Shown: positions 23,542 through 33,892 of the stretch, piece after piece
Layout: every line of letters starts with the position of its first letter
Position numbering within the stretch: position 1 is the stretch's first letter
NCBI RefSeq assembly: GCF_001467585.1
Contig: NZ_LNXY01000018.1
Coordinates: 1 to 64,000 of the forward strand
DNA length: 64,000 nucleotides
Direction: 5' to 3'
DNA from: Legionella drozanskii LLAP-1
GTDB taxonomy: Bacteria; Pseudomonadota; Gammaproteobacteria; Legionellales; Legionellaceae
Notes under the pieces: model-generated
Databases searched by the model: none
What the model saw: only the letters and a program-made list of their open reading frames with translations
Told to the model about the DNA's origin: nothing
Program-made: the position numbers and the translations under genes

Positions 23542-24588
23542 CTAAGTAAGAGAAGCAATATCAATAACAAAGCGATAACGGACATCACTTTTTAAAATGC
23601 GCTCATACGCTTCATTGACTTTCTGAATAGGAATTAGTTCGATATCAGAAGTAATGTTGTGCTTACCACAAAAATCGAGCATTTCTTGAGTTTCTTTTAA
23701 CCCACCAATCATTGAGCCGCCTAGAGTGAGGCGATTTTTAACCAGTGAAAACGCGTGTAGGGGTACATTATTTTCAGGTACACCGACCACAACCATGGTG
23801 CCATCGCGTTTTAGCAAAGTGAGAAGTTGATTCCAGTCAATGCCTGATGAGACTGTACAAATAATAAGATCAAAGCTTTTCGCTAATTTGGTAAAGGTAT
23901 TAGCATCCGAAGTCGCATAAAAATGATTGGCTCCCATGCGTTTTGCGTCGGCTTCTTTATTCATGGAATGACTTAAGACCGTTACATCGGCCTTTAGAGC
24001 ATGAGCAATTTTCACACCCATGTGGCCTAAGCCACCTAAACCAACAATAGCTATCTTCTTATCCGGACCTGCATGCCAATGTTTGAGTGGCGAATACAAG
24101 GTAATTCCTGCACACAATAACGGGGCAGTGGCATCAAGAGGTAAATTTTCGGGAAGACGAAGCACATAGTTTTCATCAACGACAATCTTTGTTGAGTATC
24201 CCCCTTGGGTTAAGGCGCTGCCATCACGCTCCTTACAATTGTAGGTGAGTGTCATTCCTTCGTCGCAGTATTGCTGCAGGTCTTCTTGACAGTTTTCACA
24301 ACGTCGGCAGGAATCCACAAAGCAACCGACCCCAACCTTGTCACCTACTTTAAATTTTGATACTTTTTTACCTACTTGGCTAACAAATCCGACAATTTCA
24401 TGGCCTGGGACCATTGGGAAAAGCGCTCCCCCCCACTCATCACGAGCTTGGTGAATATCAGAATGGCAAATGCCACAATATTTAATGTCTATAAGCACGT
24501 CATTTTCACTCACGTCCCGTCGTTCAAAAGAAAAGGGCTCTAATGGTGATTTTACTTTTAGGGCGGCATAACCTTTTACCGGAATCAT
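23542..24588 (-). CDS. Zinc-dependent alcohol dehydrogenase (YahK/AdhC-like)
   Basis: This is an NAD(P)H-dependent alcohol/aldehyde oxidoreductase of the cinnamyl-alcohol-dehydrogenase-like group, 348 residues. Catalytic zinc ligands are in CGICHSDIH and GHEIVGFV. The structural zinc site is in CRRCENCQEDLQQYC, and the nucleotide-binding motif is GLGGLGHMGVKIAHAL. The start is the ATG at 24588 with AAGGA 7 nt upstream, matching family N-termini; an upstream in-frame ATG would add 25 residues. It stands alone, and likely works in general aldehyde reduction. Confidence 0.9.
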   Translation of the reverse strand: MIPVKGYAALKVKSPLEPFSFERRDVSENDVLIDIKYCGICHSDIHQARDEWGGALFPMVPGHEIVGFVSQVGKKVSKFKVGDKVGVGCFVDSCRRCENCQEDLQQYCDEGMTLTYNCKERDGSALTQGGYSTKIVVDENYVLRLPENLPLDATAPLLCAGITLYSPLKHWHAGPDKKIAIVGLGGLGHMGVKIAHALKADVTVLSHSMNKEADAKRMGANHFYATSDANTFTKLAKSFDLIICTVSSGIDWNQLLTLLKRDGTMVVVGVPENNVPLHAFSLVKNRLTLGGSMIGGLKETQEMLDFCGKHNITSDIELIPIQKVNEAYERILKSDVRYRFVIDIASLT

Positions 24589-24987
24589 CTTATTATCCTT
24601 ATTTTGTTGGAGTCGGTTTTTTAAAAATTCCAATAGTATCTTTAATGTATTGTTTTGCAACATAAAATTAAGGCTACATTTTAACCAGGGAGTTGATGAT
24701 GCGTAATGTTTGAATCCCCTCTCTAGCCCTCTCCCCTCGGGAGCGAGGGGATTATAAAATTCTCTCTCCTTATGAGACTAGGGCATTTCTATAAGTCCCC
24801 TCTCCCTTCAAGGGTGAGGGTTTTGAACATTCGCAGCGACTATATATTGCCCTCAAATGACAGAAATAAAATCTTTATTAAATAAATTAAGATTATATGT
24901 GAAAGAATTGCCCAATTTAGATATCATTTAAATGTAAATTTTGGTACAATACGCCGCAATTTTTACAACCTTTGCTAAGGAGTTATC
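24589..24987. other. Intergenic region with palindromic repeats
   Basis: This stretch holds the two GC-rich palindromes described separately and an AT-rich segment before the MFS gene (TACAAT near 24944 could be a -10 box). No coding signal was seen. Confidence 0.4.
24713..24820. repeat. Two C/G-rich palindromic repeat units
   Basis: CCCCTCG-GGAG-CGAGGGG (24733-24750) is a perfect 7-bp stem. CCCTCTCCCTT facing AAGGGTGAGGG (24798-24820) pairs with one mismatch. Both sit in C/T-rich tracts containing repeated CCCTCTCCC, a pattern of dispersed intergenic repeats. Genome-wide copies would confirm this. Confidence 0.55.
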
Positions 24988-26259
24988 TTGTCCGATTCTC
25001 TCGCAGTAGATTCGAGTGCAATATTGCCTCGCGGCGATCTAATGGCATGGTTAGTATGCTTATCGGCTGGGTTATTTTTCTTTTATGAATTTTTTCAACT
25101 CAATATCTTTGATGTGATTAATCAGCCACTACGCGATGATTTTCATTTAGATGCTACTCAACTTAGCTGGATGTCAAGTACCTATTTATGGGCTGATATT
25201 CTTTTCCTTCTTCCTGCGGGAATTATTTTGGATCGATTTTCAACGCGCAAAGTAATTCTGATTGCCATGTTAATTTGTGTGATTGGCACCGTAGGATTTG
25301 CGCTTACAAACTCTTTTGCATTGGCCTGTTTTTTTCATTTTCTTTCGGGTATCGGTAACGCTTTTTGTTTTCTTTCCTGTGTTGTCTTGGTTGCGCACTG
25401 GTTTCCTCCGCGTCGCCAAGCGTTTGTCATCGGATTACTCGTCACTATGGCCTTCTTAGGCGGTATGATGGCGCATACTCCTTTTGCTCATCTCAATGAA
25501 TATTATGGTTGGCGGGACTCTCTGCTCATTGATGGTGCGGTAGGTGCATTTTTATTAGTGTGGATTTATCTCGTTGTTCAAGATAGACCTAATCAGAAGA
25601 AAATATCTAAAGTTTCTAATCAAACGGCTATCGGTTCAAGCTTTTTGCAATCGCTCAACAATCCACAAAATTGGCTTGCTGGGCTTTATACCTCCTTGTT
25701 AAATCTGCCGATTATGGTACTTTGTGCATTGTGGGGTGCAAGTTACTTACAAGTTGTCCATCATTTGCCTGAAATGGCGGCCAGTAACGTTGTTAGTCTT
25801 ATCTTTATTGGTAGCATCATTGGTTGTCCTTTGGTTGGTTGGCTTTCAGATACTCAAGGCCGCCGTAAGCCCTTAATGATTTTAGGAGCTCTCGCGACTT
25901 TAGTGACCGTTATTCCTTTATTTATGGATCTTGCTTTATCTCAGACTCAGCTGAGTATGCTTTTCTTTGCTCTTGGTTTTTTTACCAGTACCCAAGTGAT
26001 CAGTTATCCATTAATTGCAGAAAGCAATTCCTCAGAAAATACAGGAGCTGCTACAGGGATCGCTTCCGTCCTCATCATGGGAGGAGGTGGTATAGGACAG
26101 GTGCTCTTTGGCTTGTTAATACAGCAACATGCGGGGGCTACATCTCAAAACTATATGGTAGCTGATTTTCAATATGCAATGTGGATTTTTCCCTTAACTG
26201 CGGTAGCCGCATTGTTGGCTGTTTTACTAACTCGTGAAACTTACTGCAAACGAATGTAA
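24988..26259 (+). CDS. Pht-like MFS transporter (first of a pair)
   Basis: This 423-residue major facilitator has about 12 membrane segments. Motifs include FFYEFFQLNIFDVINQPLRD, DRFSTRKVILIAML, GWLSDTQGRRKPLM and AESNSSENTGAA. The FFYEF start and overall pattern match the Pht family, used by Legionella to import amino acids and nucleosides inside host cells. The start is TTG with AAGGAG 6 nt upstream. The gene is followed 14 bp later by a paralogue and then by deoB, which points to nucleoside uptake as in PhtC/PhtD; the substrate is inference. Confidence 0.85.
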   Translation: MSDSLAVDSSAILPRGDLMAWLVCLSAGLFFFYEFFQLNIFDVINQPLRDDFHLDATQLSWMSSTYLWADILFLLPAGIILDRFSTRKVILIAMLICVIGTVGFALTNSFALACFFHFLSGIGNAFCFLSCVVLVAHWFPPRRQAFVIGLLVTMAFLGGMMAHTPFAHLNEYYGWRDSLLIDGAVGAFLLVWIYLVVQDRPNQKKISKVSNQTAIGSSFLQSLNNPQNWLAGLYTSLLNLPIMVLCALWGASYLQVVHHLPEMAASNVVSLIFIGSIIGCPLVGWLSDTQGRRKPLMILGALATLVTVIPLFMDLALSQTQLSMLFFALGFFTSTQVISYPLIAESNSSENTGAATGIASVLIMGGGGIGQVLFGLLIQQHAGATSQNYMVADFQYAMWIFPLTAVAALLAVLLTRETYCKRM

Positions 26260-26273
26260 TTAAGAGGGCATGT

Positions 26274-27554
26274 ATGCGAATGGTAGAAGAATACACAACC
26301 AATGAACAGCTAGGAAGTTCTTTATTACCATGGGTGGTATGTATTAGTGCGTCCTTATTTTTCTTTTATGAATTTATTCAGGGAAATATGTTTGCATCGA
26401 TTGCCGATAATATTATGCAAGATTTCCATGTGCAAGCTGATAAAATGGCTTATTTGTCAAGCATTTACTATGTATCGAATGTTATTTTTCTTTTTGTCGC
26501 CGGTTTTCTTCTGGATCGATTTTCTACCAAAAAAACCATTCTAGTTGCCATGTTACTTTGTGTATTAAGCACTTTTATTTTAGCGCATGCACAATCGTTT
26601 TATTTGGCATTATTTTGTCGTTTTGTAACGGGTATCGGTAGTGCTTTTTGTTTTCTTGGTCCTATACGTCTTGCTTCTCGCTGGTTTCCACCGAAACGAA
26701 TGGCACTTATCACTGGCGTTATCGTAACTATCGCAATGACTGGTGGTATGCTAGCTCAGTACCCGCTCACTCAATTAGTTGCGCAAATTGGCTGGCGTGA
26801 AGCCTTAATGCAAGTGGGTTGGCTGGGATTAATTATGCTCGTTGTGATGTATTTTGGCATCATTGATAAGATTCAAACAACGAATCAAAAGAAAGTGAAA
26901 AGACTAGGTTTGATAGCGACTGCAAAGAAAGCTTATCTTAATTCTCAAAACTTAAGAGCAGCACTTTATACGAGCTTGATGAACATGGCTATTGCGGTGT
27001 ATGGCGCAATGATGGGCTCTCTTTATTTAGTGCAGAAAATGGGCATATCGAAAGCAGATGCTGCAGTGGTTAACTCCATGTTATTTTTAGGGGCGATTAT
27101 TGGCGGTCCACTTATCGGTTGGTTTTCGGATAAATTGAGTTTGCGTATTCTGCCAATGAAAGCAGGTGTAGTTGCTTCTTTGTTGACCATGCTTGCTATC
27201 TTGTTTGTTCCCGTTTCATTGCCTCTAATGAAAATTTTATTTTTGCTTTTAGGTTTTTTTACTGCCGCACAAGTAATTAGCTATGCTTTAGTTGCTGAAA
27301 GCAGCTCCCCTTTGATGACCGCTTCTGCTGTGAGCGTGGTCTCTATTTTGACCCAAGGGGGCTGCGTCGTATACCAAATTTTATTTAGCTTCTTACTCAT
27401 GCGACATGGTGAAATGCAAATGTCAGATGGCGTTCCGGTCTATTCTTTAGGTGATTACCAATATGCTGGTTTAATTTTTCCGATTGGATTAATTATTGCT
27501 TTAGCGGTGTTATTTGGTTTAAAAGAGACGCATTGTCGCCAAATAGAGGAATAA
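26274..27554 (+). CDS. Pht-like MFS transporter (second of a pair)
   Basis: This 426-residue paralogue of the preceding gene shares [60 protein letters not shown] and AESSSP. About 12 membrane segments are expected. AGAGGG lies 7 nt before the ATG at 26274. It ends 2 bp before deoB, so the three genes probably form one transcript. Tandem Pht pairs are common in Legionella. Substrate specificity may differ between the two copies. Confidence 0.85.
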   Translation: MRMVEEYTTNEQLGSSLLPWVVCISASLFFFYEFIQGNMFASIADNIMQDFHVQADKMAYLSSIYYVSNVIFLFVAGFLLDRFSTKKTILVAMLLCVLSTFILAHAQSFYLALFCRFVTGIGSAFCFLGPIRLASRWFPPKRMALITGVIVTIAMTGGMLAQYPLTQLVAQIGWREALMQVGWLGLIMLVVMYFGIIDKIQTTNQKKVKRLGLIATAKKAYLNSQNLRAALYTSLMNMAIAVYGAMMGSLYLVQKMGISKADAAVVNSMLFLGAIIGGPLIGWFSDKLSLRILPMKAGVVASLLTMLAILFVPVSLPLMKILFLLLGFFTAAQVISYALVAESSSPLMTASAVSVVSILTQGGCVVYQILFSFLLMRHGEMQMSDGVPVYSLGDYQYAGLIFPIGLIIALAVLFGLKETHCRQIEE

Positions 27555-27556
27555 TA

Positions 27557-28795
27557 ATGCTTGGGCGTGTTTGTATTTTATTAATGGATTCGATGGGAGT
27601 TGGTGCTAGCCTCGATGCTGGACGCTATGGCGATGAAGGGGCAAATACCTTTGCTCATATTCACCAAGCCTGCAGTGAAGGACGTGCAGATAAAGATGGT
27701 TTACGAAAAGGACCATTAAATATTCCTCATTTAACCAGTCTAGGTCTTTATCAGTCAGCGCTTGCGAGCTCAGGGATACGCTTAATTGATCTATCTACCG
27801 TGACTCCACCGCTAGGTTATTACGGTTATGCAGTTGAGCAAAGTCTAGGAAAAGATACGCCGAGCGGTCATTGGGAGCTAGCTGGTGTTCCTGTGACTTT
27901 TGATTGGGGCTATTTTCCTGATCAAGCAAATTGTTTTCCCAAAAAATTAATTGATGATTTGATCAAGAAAGCGAATTTACCCGGTGTTCTGGGGGAAAAA
28001 CATGCTTCAGGAACCAAAATTATTGATGAGTTGGGTGAAGAACATATTAGCTCGGGCAAGCCCATTGTTTATACCTCAGCAGATAGTGTCTTTCAGATTG
28101 CTGCGCACGAAGGGTCTTTTGGTTTAAGTCGATTATTAGAAATTTGCGAAATTGCTCGTGATTTAGTGGATGATTATCAAATTGGTCGTGTGATAGCCAG
28201 GCCATTTATTGGTAAACCCGGCTTTTTTGCGCGAACGGGTAATCGTCGAGATTATGCGACTTTACCCCCAGCACCTACCTTATTAGATTTTTTAAAAGAA
28301 GCTGGCCGCGAAGTGATCGCTATCGGAAAAATTGCAGATATTTTTGCACATCAAGGTATAACCCAGGAGATCAAAGCCGATGGCAATGAGGCTCTATTTA
28401 ATGCCACATTAGTAGCAATGAAAAATGCTCCGGCTGGAAGTTTGGTGTTTACTAATTTTGTTGATTTTGACTCCTCTTATGGTCATCGACGTGATGTTGC
28501 AGGATACGCTCATGCACTCGAGCAATTCGATCGCCGTCTTCCTGAGTTATTTAAGCTGCTTAAAGCGGACGACCTCATAGTTCTTGCTGCGGATCATGGT
28601 TGTGACCCAACTTTTCCAGGTTCAGATCATACGAGGGAACATATTCCTGTTTTAGTTTATGGGGAGAAACTCAGTAGTCGTTTCATTGGCCGTCGTGATA
28701 GCTTTGCTGATATTGGTCAAAGTTTAGCGGAGCATTTACACCTTGCTCCTTTATTGCATGGTGTGTCATTTATGAGCGAAGATACTCAAAAATAG
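27557..28795 (+). CDS. deoB: Phosphopentomutase
   Basis: DeoB interconverts (deoxy)ribose 1-phosphate and 5-phosphate in nucleoside salvage. The 412-residue length is typical. The alkaline-phosphatase-fold metal motifs are visible: [10 protein letters not shown] near the N-terminus, [13 protein letters not shown] with the catalytic Thr, [12 protein letters not shown] and [20 protein letters not shown]. The start is the ATG with GAGG 8 nt upstream; an earlier in-frame start would overlap the MFS gene. No other deo genes are next to it. Confidence 0.95.
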   Translation: MLGRVCILLMDSMGVGASLDAGRYGDEGANTFAHIHQACSEGRADKDGLRKGPLNIPHLTSLGLYQSALASSGIRLIDLSTVTPPLGYYGYAVEQSLGKDTPSGHWELAGVPVTFDWGYFPDQANCFPKKLIDDLIKKANLPGVLGEKHASGTKIIDELGEEHISSGKPIVYTSADSVFQIAAHEGSFGLSRLLEICEIARDLVDDYQIGRVIARPFIGKPGFFARTGNRRDYATLPPAPTLLDFLKEAGREVIAIGKIADIFAHQGITQEIKADGNEALFNATLVAMKNAPAGSLVFTNFVDFDSSYGHRRDVAGYAHALEQFDRRLPELFKLLKADDLIVLAADHGCDPTFPGSDHTREHIPVLVYGEKLSSRFIGRRDSFADIGQSLAEHLHLAPLLHGVSFMSEDTQK

Positions 28796-28845
28796 CATTA
28801 TGAAGTATCCTGATAGTACTTAGATACTTTTTATTACAGCAAATA

Positions 28846-29289
28846 ATGAACTATCCAACCTTGTTTCGGAATTATTGTGCGGAAATTGGTCTTAAACTCA
28901 CGTCTTTACGCAAAAGTATTTTGTTTATCTTATGGAGCGCAGAAAAACCCCTCAAAGCCTATGAGATTTTGGATCAATTGCTGCAGATTCAGTTAAACGC
29001 TAAACCGCCAACTGTCTATCGTGTGCTCGATTATTTTGTGGATTATGGAGTAGTGCACAAAATTGAATCGATTCAATCTTACACGCTTTGCCACGAGCCT
29101 GCCGAGCATCAGGCCTCTGAGGTGCTAATGGTTTGTAATGATTGTCACCAGGTTAATGAATTATACGATAAAACAATGCATGAGCTTGTCCAAAAATTAT
29201 CTCAAGCCAATCATTTTCATCTTGGCCAAGGCGCTATTGAATTGAAGGGTGTCTGCGATAAGTGCCAATCGAGCGCAGTACCAATATAA
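28846..29289 (+). CDS. zur: Fur-family regulator, Zur-like
   Basis: This 147-residue metal-dependent repressor has an N-terminal winged helix (LTSLRKSILFILWSAEKPLK, KPPTVYRVLDYFVDYG) and a C-terminal dimer domain with two CxxC pairs (CNDCHQ, CDKCQ) that hold the structural zinc. The H-E-P-A-E-H-Q segment lies where regulatory metal ligands are found. The N-terminal pattern is closer to Zur than Fur. It is monocistronic, between deoB and hslV. Its targets are not visible here. Confidence 0.8.
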   Translation: MNYPTLFRNYCAEIGLKLTSLRKSILFILWSAEKPLKAYEILDQLLQIQLNAKPPTVYRVLDYFVDYGVVHKIESIQSYTLCHEPAEHQASEVLMVCNDCHQVNELYDKTMHELVQKLSQANHFHLGQGAIELKGVCDKCQSSAVPI

Positions 29290-29364
29290 AATAATTTTTC
29301 TCAACCATTGATTTTTCGTTTCTTATCCCCATTTTATGAGTTTAGTCTGTAATGGGGATGTATT

Positions 29365-29913
29365 TTGGAACAATATCGAGGTACGACCATCCTGTCGGTA
29401 AGACGAGGGAATAAAGTGGTTATCGGCGGTGATGGGCAAGTAAGTATGGGCAACACCGTCATGAAAAGCAACGCACGCAAAGTAAGACGTCTTTATAAAG
29501 ATAATGTAATCGCTGGCTTTGCGGGTGGAACAGCCGATGCGTTCACACTGTTTGAACGTTTTGAAACAAAATTGGAAATGCATCAAGGTCACTTAGTTCG
29601 TGCCGCTGTGGAGTTGGCCAAAGATTGGCGTACGGACAAAATCTTACGACGTTTAGAGGCGCTTTTAGCAGTAGCCGATCGCAAAGCTTCGCTCATTATT
29701 ACTGGTAATGGGGATGTGATTGAACCCGAGGAAGGATTAATTGCCATTGGATCCGGCGGTCCTTTTGCACAGTCAGCTGCCCGTGCTCTGGTTGAAAATA
29801 CCAAATTATCAGCGCTTGATATCGTGCGCAAAAGTTTAAATATTGCCGCCGATATCTGCATTTATACCAACCACAATTTAACCATTGAAGAATTGGATAC
29901 CGATAGTGAATAA
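29365..29913 (+). CDS. hslV: HslV protease subunit
   Basis: This proteolytic core of the HslUV (ClpQY) ATP-dependent protease degrades misfolded cytoplasmic proteins. The threonine protease sequence is nearly complete in its similarity: [10 protein letters not shown] contains the catalytic N-terminal Thr after a short propeptide (MEQYRG), followed by [20 protein letters not shown] and [20 protein letters not shown]. The start is TTG. The 3' end overlaps the hslU start. Confidence 0.96.
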   Translation: MEQYRGTTILSVRRGNKVVIGGDGQVSMGNTVMKSNARKVRRLYKDNVIAGFAGGTADAFTLFERFETKLEMHQGHLVRAAVELAKDWRTDKILRRLEALLAVADRKASLIITGNGDVIEPEEGLIAIGSGGPFAQSAARALVENTKLSALDIVRKSLNIAADICIYTNHNLTIEELDTDSE

Positions 29914-31240
29914 CGTAATGATGACTCCTAGAGAAATTGTGCAGGAATTGGATAAGCACATTATTGGTCAGGATGATGCTAAGCGCGCAGTGGCTATTGC
30001 TTTACGTAACCGTTGGCGACGTATGCAAATTAAAGATCCTATGCTGCGTAATGAAATTATGCCTAAAAATATTCTAATGATTGGGCCAACAGGGGTCGGT
30101 AAAACTGAAATTGCCAGGCGCTTAGCGAAGCTTGCTCAAGCTCCTTTTATCAAGGTAGAAGCCACTAAATTTACAGAAGTGGGGTATGTAGGTCGAGATG
30201 TCGATTCGATTATTCGTGATCTAGCGGATATTGCTATTAAACAAGAGCGCGAATGGGCAATGAAAAAGGTTGAAAATTTAGCCGAAGATGCCGCAGAAGA
30301 TCGAATTTTAGATGCCTTATTACCGCCTGCAAGAGGAAGTTTAACACCCAGTGAAAAAGAAACCTCCACACGTCAAATTTTCCGTAAGCAATTACGTGAA
30401 GGTCTGTTGAATGACAATGAGATCGAAATTGAGGTGTCTGCGAGTTCGGTTGGCGTCGAGATCGTGGCTCCTCCTGGCATGGAAGAAATGACTAACCAGC
30501 TACAGTCCATGTTTCAACAAATGGGATCTAACCGCACTAAGACACGTAAACTAACAATTGCCAAAGCAATGAAGATTTTGCGTGAAGAAGAGGCTGCTAA
30601 GTTAATCAATGAAGAAGACATTAAAATTCGCGCGATCGAAAATATTGAGCAGAATGGAATAGTCTTCATCGACGAGTTGGATAAAGTGGCTAAGCGCGCT
30701 GAGAATAGCGGGGGGGGTGATGTTTCACGCGAAGGCGTACAACGTGATCTCTTGCCTTTAGTAGAGGGTACTACGGTTTCAACGAAATACGGTATGATCA
30801 AATCTGATCATATTTTATTTATTGCTTCAGGTGCCTTCCATGTTGCCAAGCCTTCTGATTTGATTGCGGAATTACAAGGCCGCTTACCCATTCGTGTCGA
30901 ATTATCTGCGCTTAGCGTCGGCGATTTTGTCCGCATCTTAACAGAGCCTAGCGCTTCATTGACGGAGCAGTATACCGCCTTGATGGATACCGAGGGCCTG
31001 AGTTTGACCTTTGACAAGACCGGTATTCGCCGTATCGCTGAGGTCGCCTGGAAAGTTAATGAACGTACTGAAAATATTGGTGCTCGTCGTTTATACACCG
31101 TCATGGAACGTTTGTTGGAAGTAGTGTCTTTCGAGGCCACAGACAAATCAGGTGAAGCAGTCCACGTCGATGCAGCTTATGTTGATGCACATTTAGGGAA
31201 ATTAGTTGCTGATGAAGATTTAGCACGTTACATCCTGTAA
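29906..31240 (+). CDS. hslU: HslU ATPase subunit
   Basis: This AAA+ unfoldase feeds HslV. It has [20 protein letters not shown], Walker [14 protein letters not shown], the pore motif [10 protein letters not shown], the I-domain, Walker B VFIDELDK and a C-terminus ([16 protein letters not shown]) that docks into HslV. The start may be the GTG at 29906, overlapping hslV by 8 bp, or the ATG at 29918/29921. A terminator follows. Confidence 0.96.
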   Translation: MNNVMMTPREIVQELDKHIIGQDDAKRAVAIALRNRWRRMQIKDPMLRNEIMPKNILMIGPTGVGKTEIARRLAKLAQAPFIKVEATKFTEVGYVGRDVDSIIRDLADIAIKQEREWAMKKVENLAEDAAEDRILDALLPPARGSLTPSEKETSTRQIFRKQLREGLLNDNEIEIEVSASSVGVEIVAPPGMEEMTNQLQSMFQQMGSNRTKTRKLTIAKAMKILREEEAAKLINEEDIKIRAIENIEQNGIVFIDELDKVAKRAENSGGGDVSREGVQRDLLPLVEGTTVSTKYGMIKSDHILFIASGAFHVAKPSDLIAELQGRLPIRVELSALSVGDFVRILTEPSASLTEQYTALMDTEGLSLTFDKTGIRRIAEVAWKVNERTENIGARRLYTVMERLLEVVSFEATDKSGEAVHVDAAYVDAHLGKLVADEDLARYIL

Positions 31241-31252
31241 ATTCTGCAAGAT

Positions 31253-31279
31253 CCTCCAAGGATGGAGGTGAAATTTTTT
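31253..31279 (+). terminator. Rho-independent terminator after hslU
   Basis: CCTCCA-AGGA-TGGAGG forms a 6-bp stem and is followed by TGAAATTTTTTG. It lies 13 bp after the hslU stop and just before the convergent kinase gene end. Confidence 0.75.
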
Positions 31280-31280
31280 G

Positions 31281-33632
31281 TTAATTGTTCTCTAACCAGC
31301 TTTTGATGAACTGCTGTGTTTCATTGAGGACATTAATTAATTGCTGATATAAAGGCTCCAATAATTTAGAATGCCCTGTCTTGTGATAGCACTCTAAATA
31401 TTGGCAAGCGAATTTCAGTTTTTCGGTACCACAATACAAGGCGCTACTTTTTAGTTTATGAGCCAGGATTTCAATCTTTTTCCAATTTAATTCAGAATGA
31501 GCCTGCTCTAATCTTTTTAAGGTATTGGGAAGCTCTTCTACCTGCATGGAGGTCAATAGGTCCCGCAAAACAGTCTCATCCCCTAAGTTAGAAAGTCCTA
31601 GCTGGAGGTCCAATGTGGGATGATTATTGAGTGAAAATAACTCCTCTTCTTTGGTATCTGCTAAACCCAGTGTTTGTTCTTTAGTTTTATTCTTAGTTTC
31701 TGTTTTAGAAAAAAGCTTAGGTAATAATTGGCTAAGAATCGCCTGCAGCATTGGCAATTTAATAGGTTTAGAGAGTACTTGATTCATGCCTGCTTGAAGT
31801 GATTCGTTTTTTGCCTCAACTAGACCATGCGCAGTCAGACCCACAATGGGGATTGGAGATTTATTTAATTTTTTTTCCCAATCACGAATACGGCTAGTTA
31901 ATTCATTACCCGATAGACCAGGTAGGCCAATATCAGTAAGAATTAAATCAAATTCTTTAGATTTAGCTAAAGCCAGAGCTTCCTCACCGTTAGTGACCGA
32001 AATATAACGACAGCCGGCTTTTTCTGCGATTAATTCAACCATACGTAAAGCAATATCATTGTCTTCGACCAACAAAAGAAAGGCCTGAGAGGAATTACAG
32101 TCTGCGAGTGAAGGCTCAGAGGTTGCATGAATGGTTTTTGTTTCAATTGGAATACTCGCATTTTTTTCTTCGCCGATTGCTAAAGAAATTGTGAAATAAA
32201 AAGTCGTTCCTTTGCCTTCCACACTCTCTAACTCAATTTCTCCACCCATCAACGCCACATATTTTTCAGCAATATGTAGTCCTACACCATGTCCCTGATG
32301 ATCACCCTTATAAGATGGACTAATCCGATAAAAGCGCTCAAAGACTTTTGACTGTAAGGTTTTAGGAATTCCCGGGCCGGTGTCGCTGACGCTAAATTTA
32401 AGGTTGACGATATTTTGATGTTTGCTGATTTGTTTAACACTAAGCCCAATATGGCCGTGCTCTGTAAATTTAATAGCATTTCCTACTAAATTAAGCAAAA
32501 TACGGTTTAATTTAAAGCGGTCACATACAATAAATTGTGGAATTTCCTCATCGATATCTACTTTAAATTCTAGATTTTTCTGATGGATAGTTGGTGTTTC
32601 AAGCTGAACAATGTCCTCAATGCTCTGGCGAAGATTAAGGCACTCTGTTTGAATGTCATGTTCAGAAAGATGAGCTGCAGAAACTACATCAAGTACCCCA
32701 TTTAGAAGTTTGAGTAGTTGCTCGCCACTTTCATTGACCCAGCGTGCATATTGCTTTTCTTCCTCATTGCTTGCTTTTTCTTCTAAAAATCGAGACATGC
32801 CGATAATGCCGCTTAAAGGGGTACGAATGTCATGACTCATATTTGCAATGAATTCTGTTTTCACTTGGTTAGCCGACTCAGCGTTTTCTTTGGCACGCCT
32901 GAGGTCTTCTAACAATCTTTTTTGCTCTGTGATATTTGTCGTAATGCCTAATATACCGATGACATTATGGTGGTTATCATACATTGGAACTTTGTTAGTA
33001 ATTGCAGTAATGGTCTGGCCCTGTGAAACGGCTATATTCTCTTCATGGTTTAGCCGCGCAGTCCCGGTTTTAATGACCTCTTGGTCAACATCCACATAGA
33101 GTTGAGCTCTGTCTTTCCATATGAGATCAAAATCGGTTTTACCGACTACCTCATCACTTGATCGCAAACCTGCTAAATTGGCAAATTCTTTATTACAACC
33201 GAGGTAGACACTATTTTTATCTTTCCAATAGAAAAGTCCTGGAGCGTACTTGACCACATTTTCTAATTGTAAGTATTCAACTTGTTTATCCGTTAAGTCT
33301 TTAGTGTGTTTTCCTATGACAAAAATTGAATTTTTCTTATTCTCATCGTCATAAACAGGAATAATTTGCCAATTAATTTTGAAGCCACGATGAGTTAAGG
33401 CAGAGCTAGTATATTTTTCATTTTTTGTGAATTCTGCTGACTTAATAAAAGGTTTCATAGCATATTGTTTAAATACACTATCAATTGATTTGTTATAAAC
33501 CTCCTCTTTTTTCCATCCTAAGATTTTAATTGCAGTAGGATTAATTTCTTCAATGTGTAATTGACTAGACAAGACTAAAATTAAATTGTCTGAATGGTTT
33601 AAGCATAGTGATAAAAGCTTTTTGTAGTCCAT
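31281..33632 (-). CDS. Soluble tripartite hybrid histidine kinase (PAS-PAS-HisKA-HATPase-REC-Hpt)
   Basis: This 783-residue phosphorelay protein has two PAS domains (about 1-115 and 120-235), then HisKA with phospho-accepting His267 (ANMSHDIRTPLSG) and HATPase (N-box NLVGNAIKF, G1 DTGPGIP, G2 GHGVGLHIAEKY). These are followed by a receiver domain with Asp567 (LILTDIGLPGLSG) and an Hpt domain with His725 (LAHKLKSSALYCG). The layout is ArcB-like, but no membrane segments are present, so the signal must be cytoplasmic. No partner response regulator is adjacent. Its targets are unknown. Confidence 0.9.
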   Translation of the reverse strand: MDYKKLLSLCLNHSDNLILVLSSQLHIEEINPTAIKILGWKKEEVYNKSIDSVFKQYAMKPFIKSAEFTKNEKYTSSALTHRGFKINWQIIPVYDDENKKNSIFVIGKHTKDLTDKQVEYLQLENVVKYAPGLFYWKDKNSVYLGCNKEFANLAGLRSSDEVVGKTDFDLIWKDRAQLYVDVDQEVIKTGTARLNHEENIAVSQGQTITAITNKVPMYDNHHNVIGILGITTNITEQKRLLEDLRRAKENAESANQVKTEFIANMSHDIRTPLSGIIGMSRFLEEKASNEEEKQYARWVNESGEQLLKLLNGVLDVVSAAHLSEHDIQTECLNLRQSIEDIVQLETPTIHQKNLEFKVDIDEEIPQFIVCDRFKLNRILLNLVGNAIKFTEHGHIGLSVKQISKHQNIVNLKFSVSDTGPGIPKTLQSKVFERFYRISPSYKGDHQGHGVGLHIAEKYVALMGGEIELESVEGKGTTFYFTISLAIGEEKNASIPIETKTIHATSEPSLADCNSSQAFLLLVEDNDIALRMVELIAEKAGCRYISVTNGEEALALAKSKEFDLILTDIGLPGLSGNELTSRIRDWEKKLNKSPIPIVGLTAHGLVEAKNESLQAGMNQVLSKPIKLPMLQAILSQLLPKLFSKTETKNKTKEQTLGLADTKEEELFSLNNHPTLDLQLGLSNLGDETVLRDLLTSMQVEELPNTLKRLEQAHSELNWKKIEILAHKLKSSALYCGTEKLKFACQYLECYHKTGHSKLLEPLYQQLINVLNETQQFIKSWLENN

Positions 33633-33860
33633 ATTGATTAAAGTTCACCGTTACTATCAGTATTTTCAACAAGTTTTACAAATTTTGCATAAGCATGTAT
33701 TATAATGGTCACTTTGTGCCATTACAATTTATGACATTACTATTAAGTGGGTCTTTGTATTGAATATAGCCTAAGATAAAATTGTTTTTTTTAATTTATT
33801 CTATTCTACCACAACCAGACTAACAGATGATTAGTCACTCAGTAGTTCGATATTTACCAT

Positions 33861-33869
33861 TGCTATAAT
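33861..33869 (+). promoter_or_regulatory. Extended -10 promoter for the ACAD-NRPS gene
   Basis: TGCTATAAT matches the extended -10 consensus (TGnTATAAT), 24 bp before the ATG at 33893. No good -35 hexamer is seen at 16-18 bp, as allowed for extended -10 promoters. GGGAG lies 8 nt before the start codon. Confidence 0.5.
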
Positions 33870-33892
33870 CTGGTTGTTAAGGGAGTAATGAC

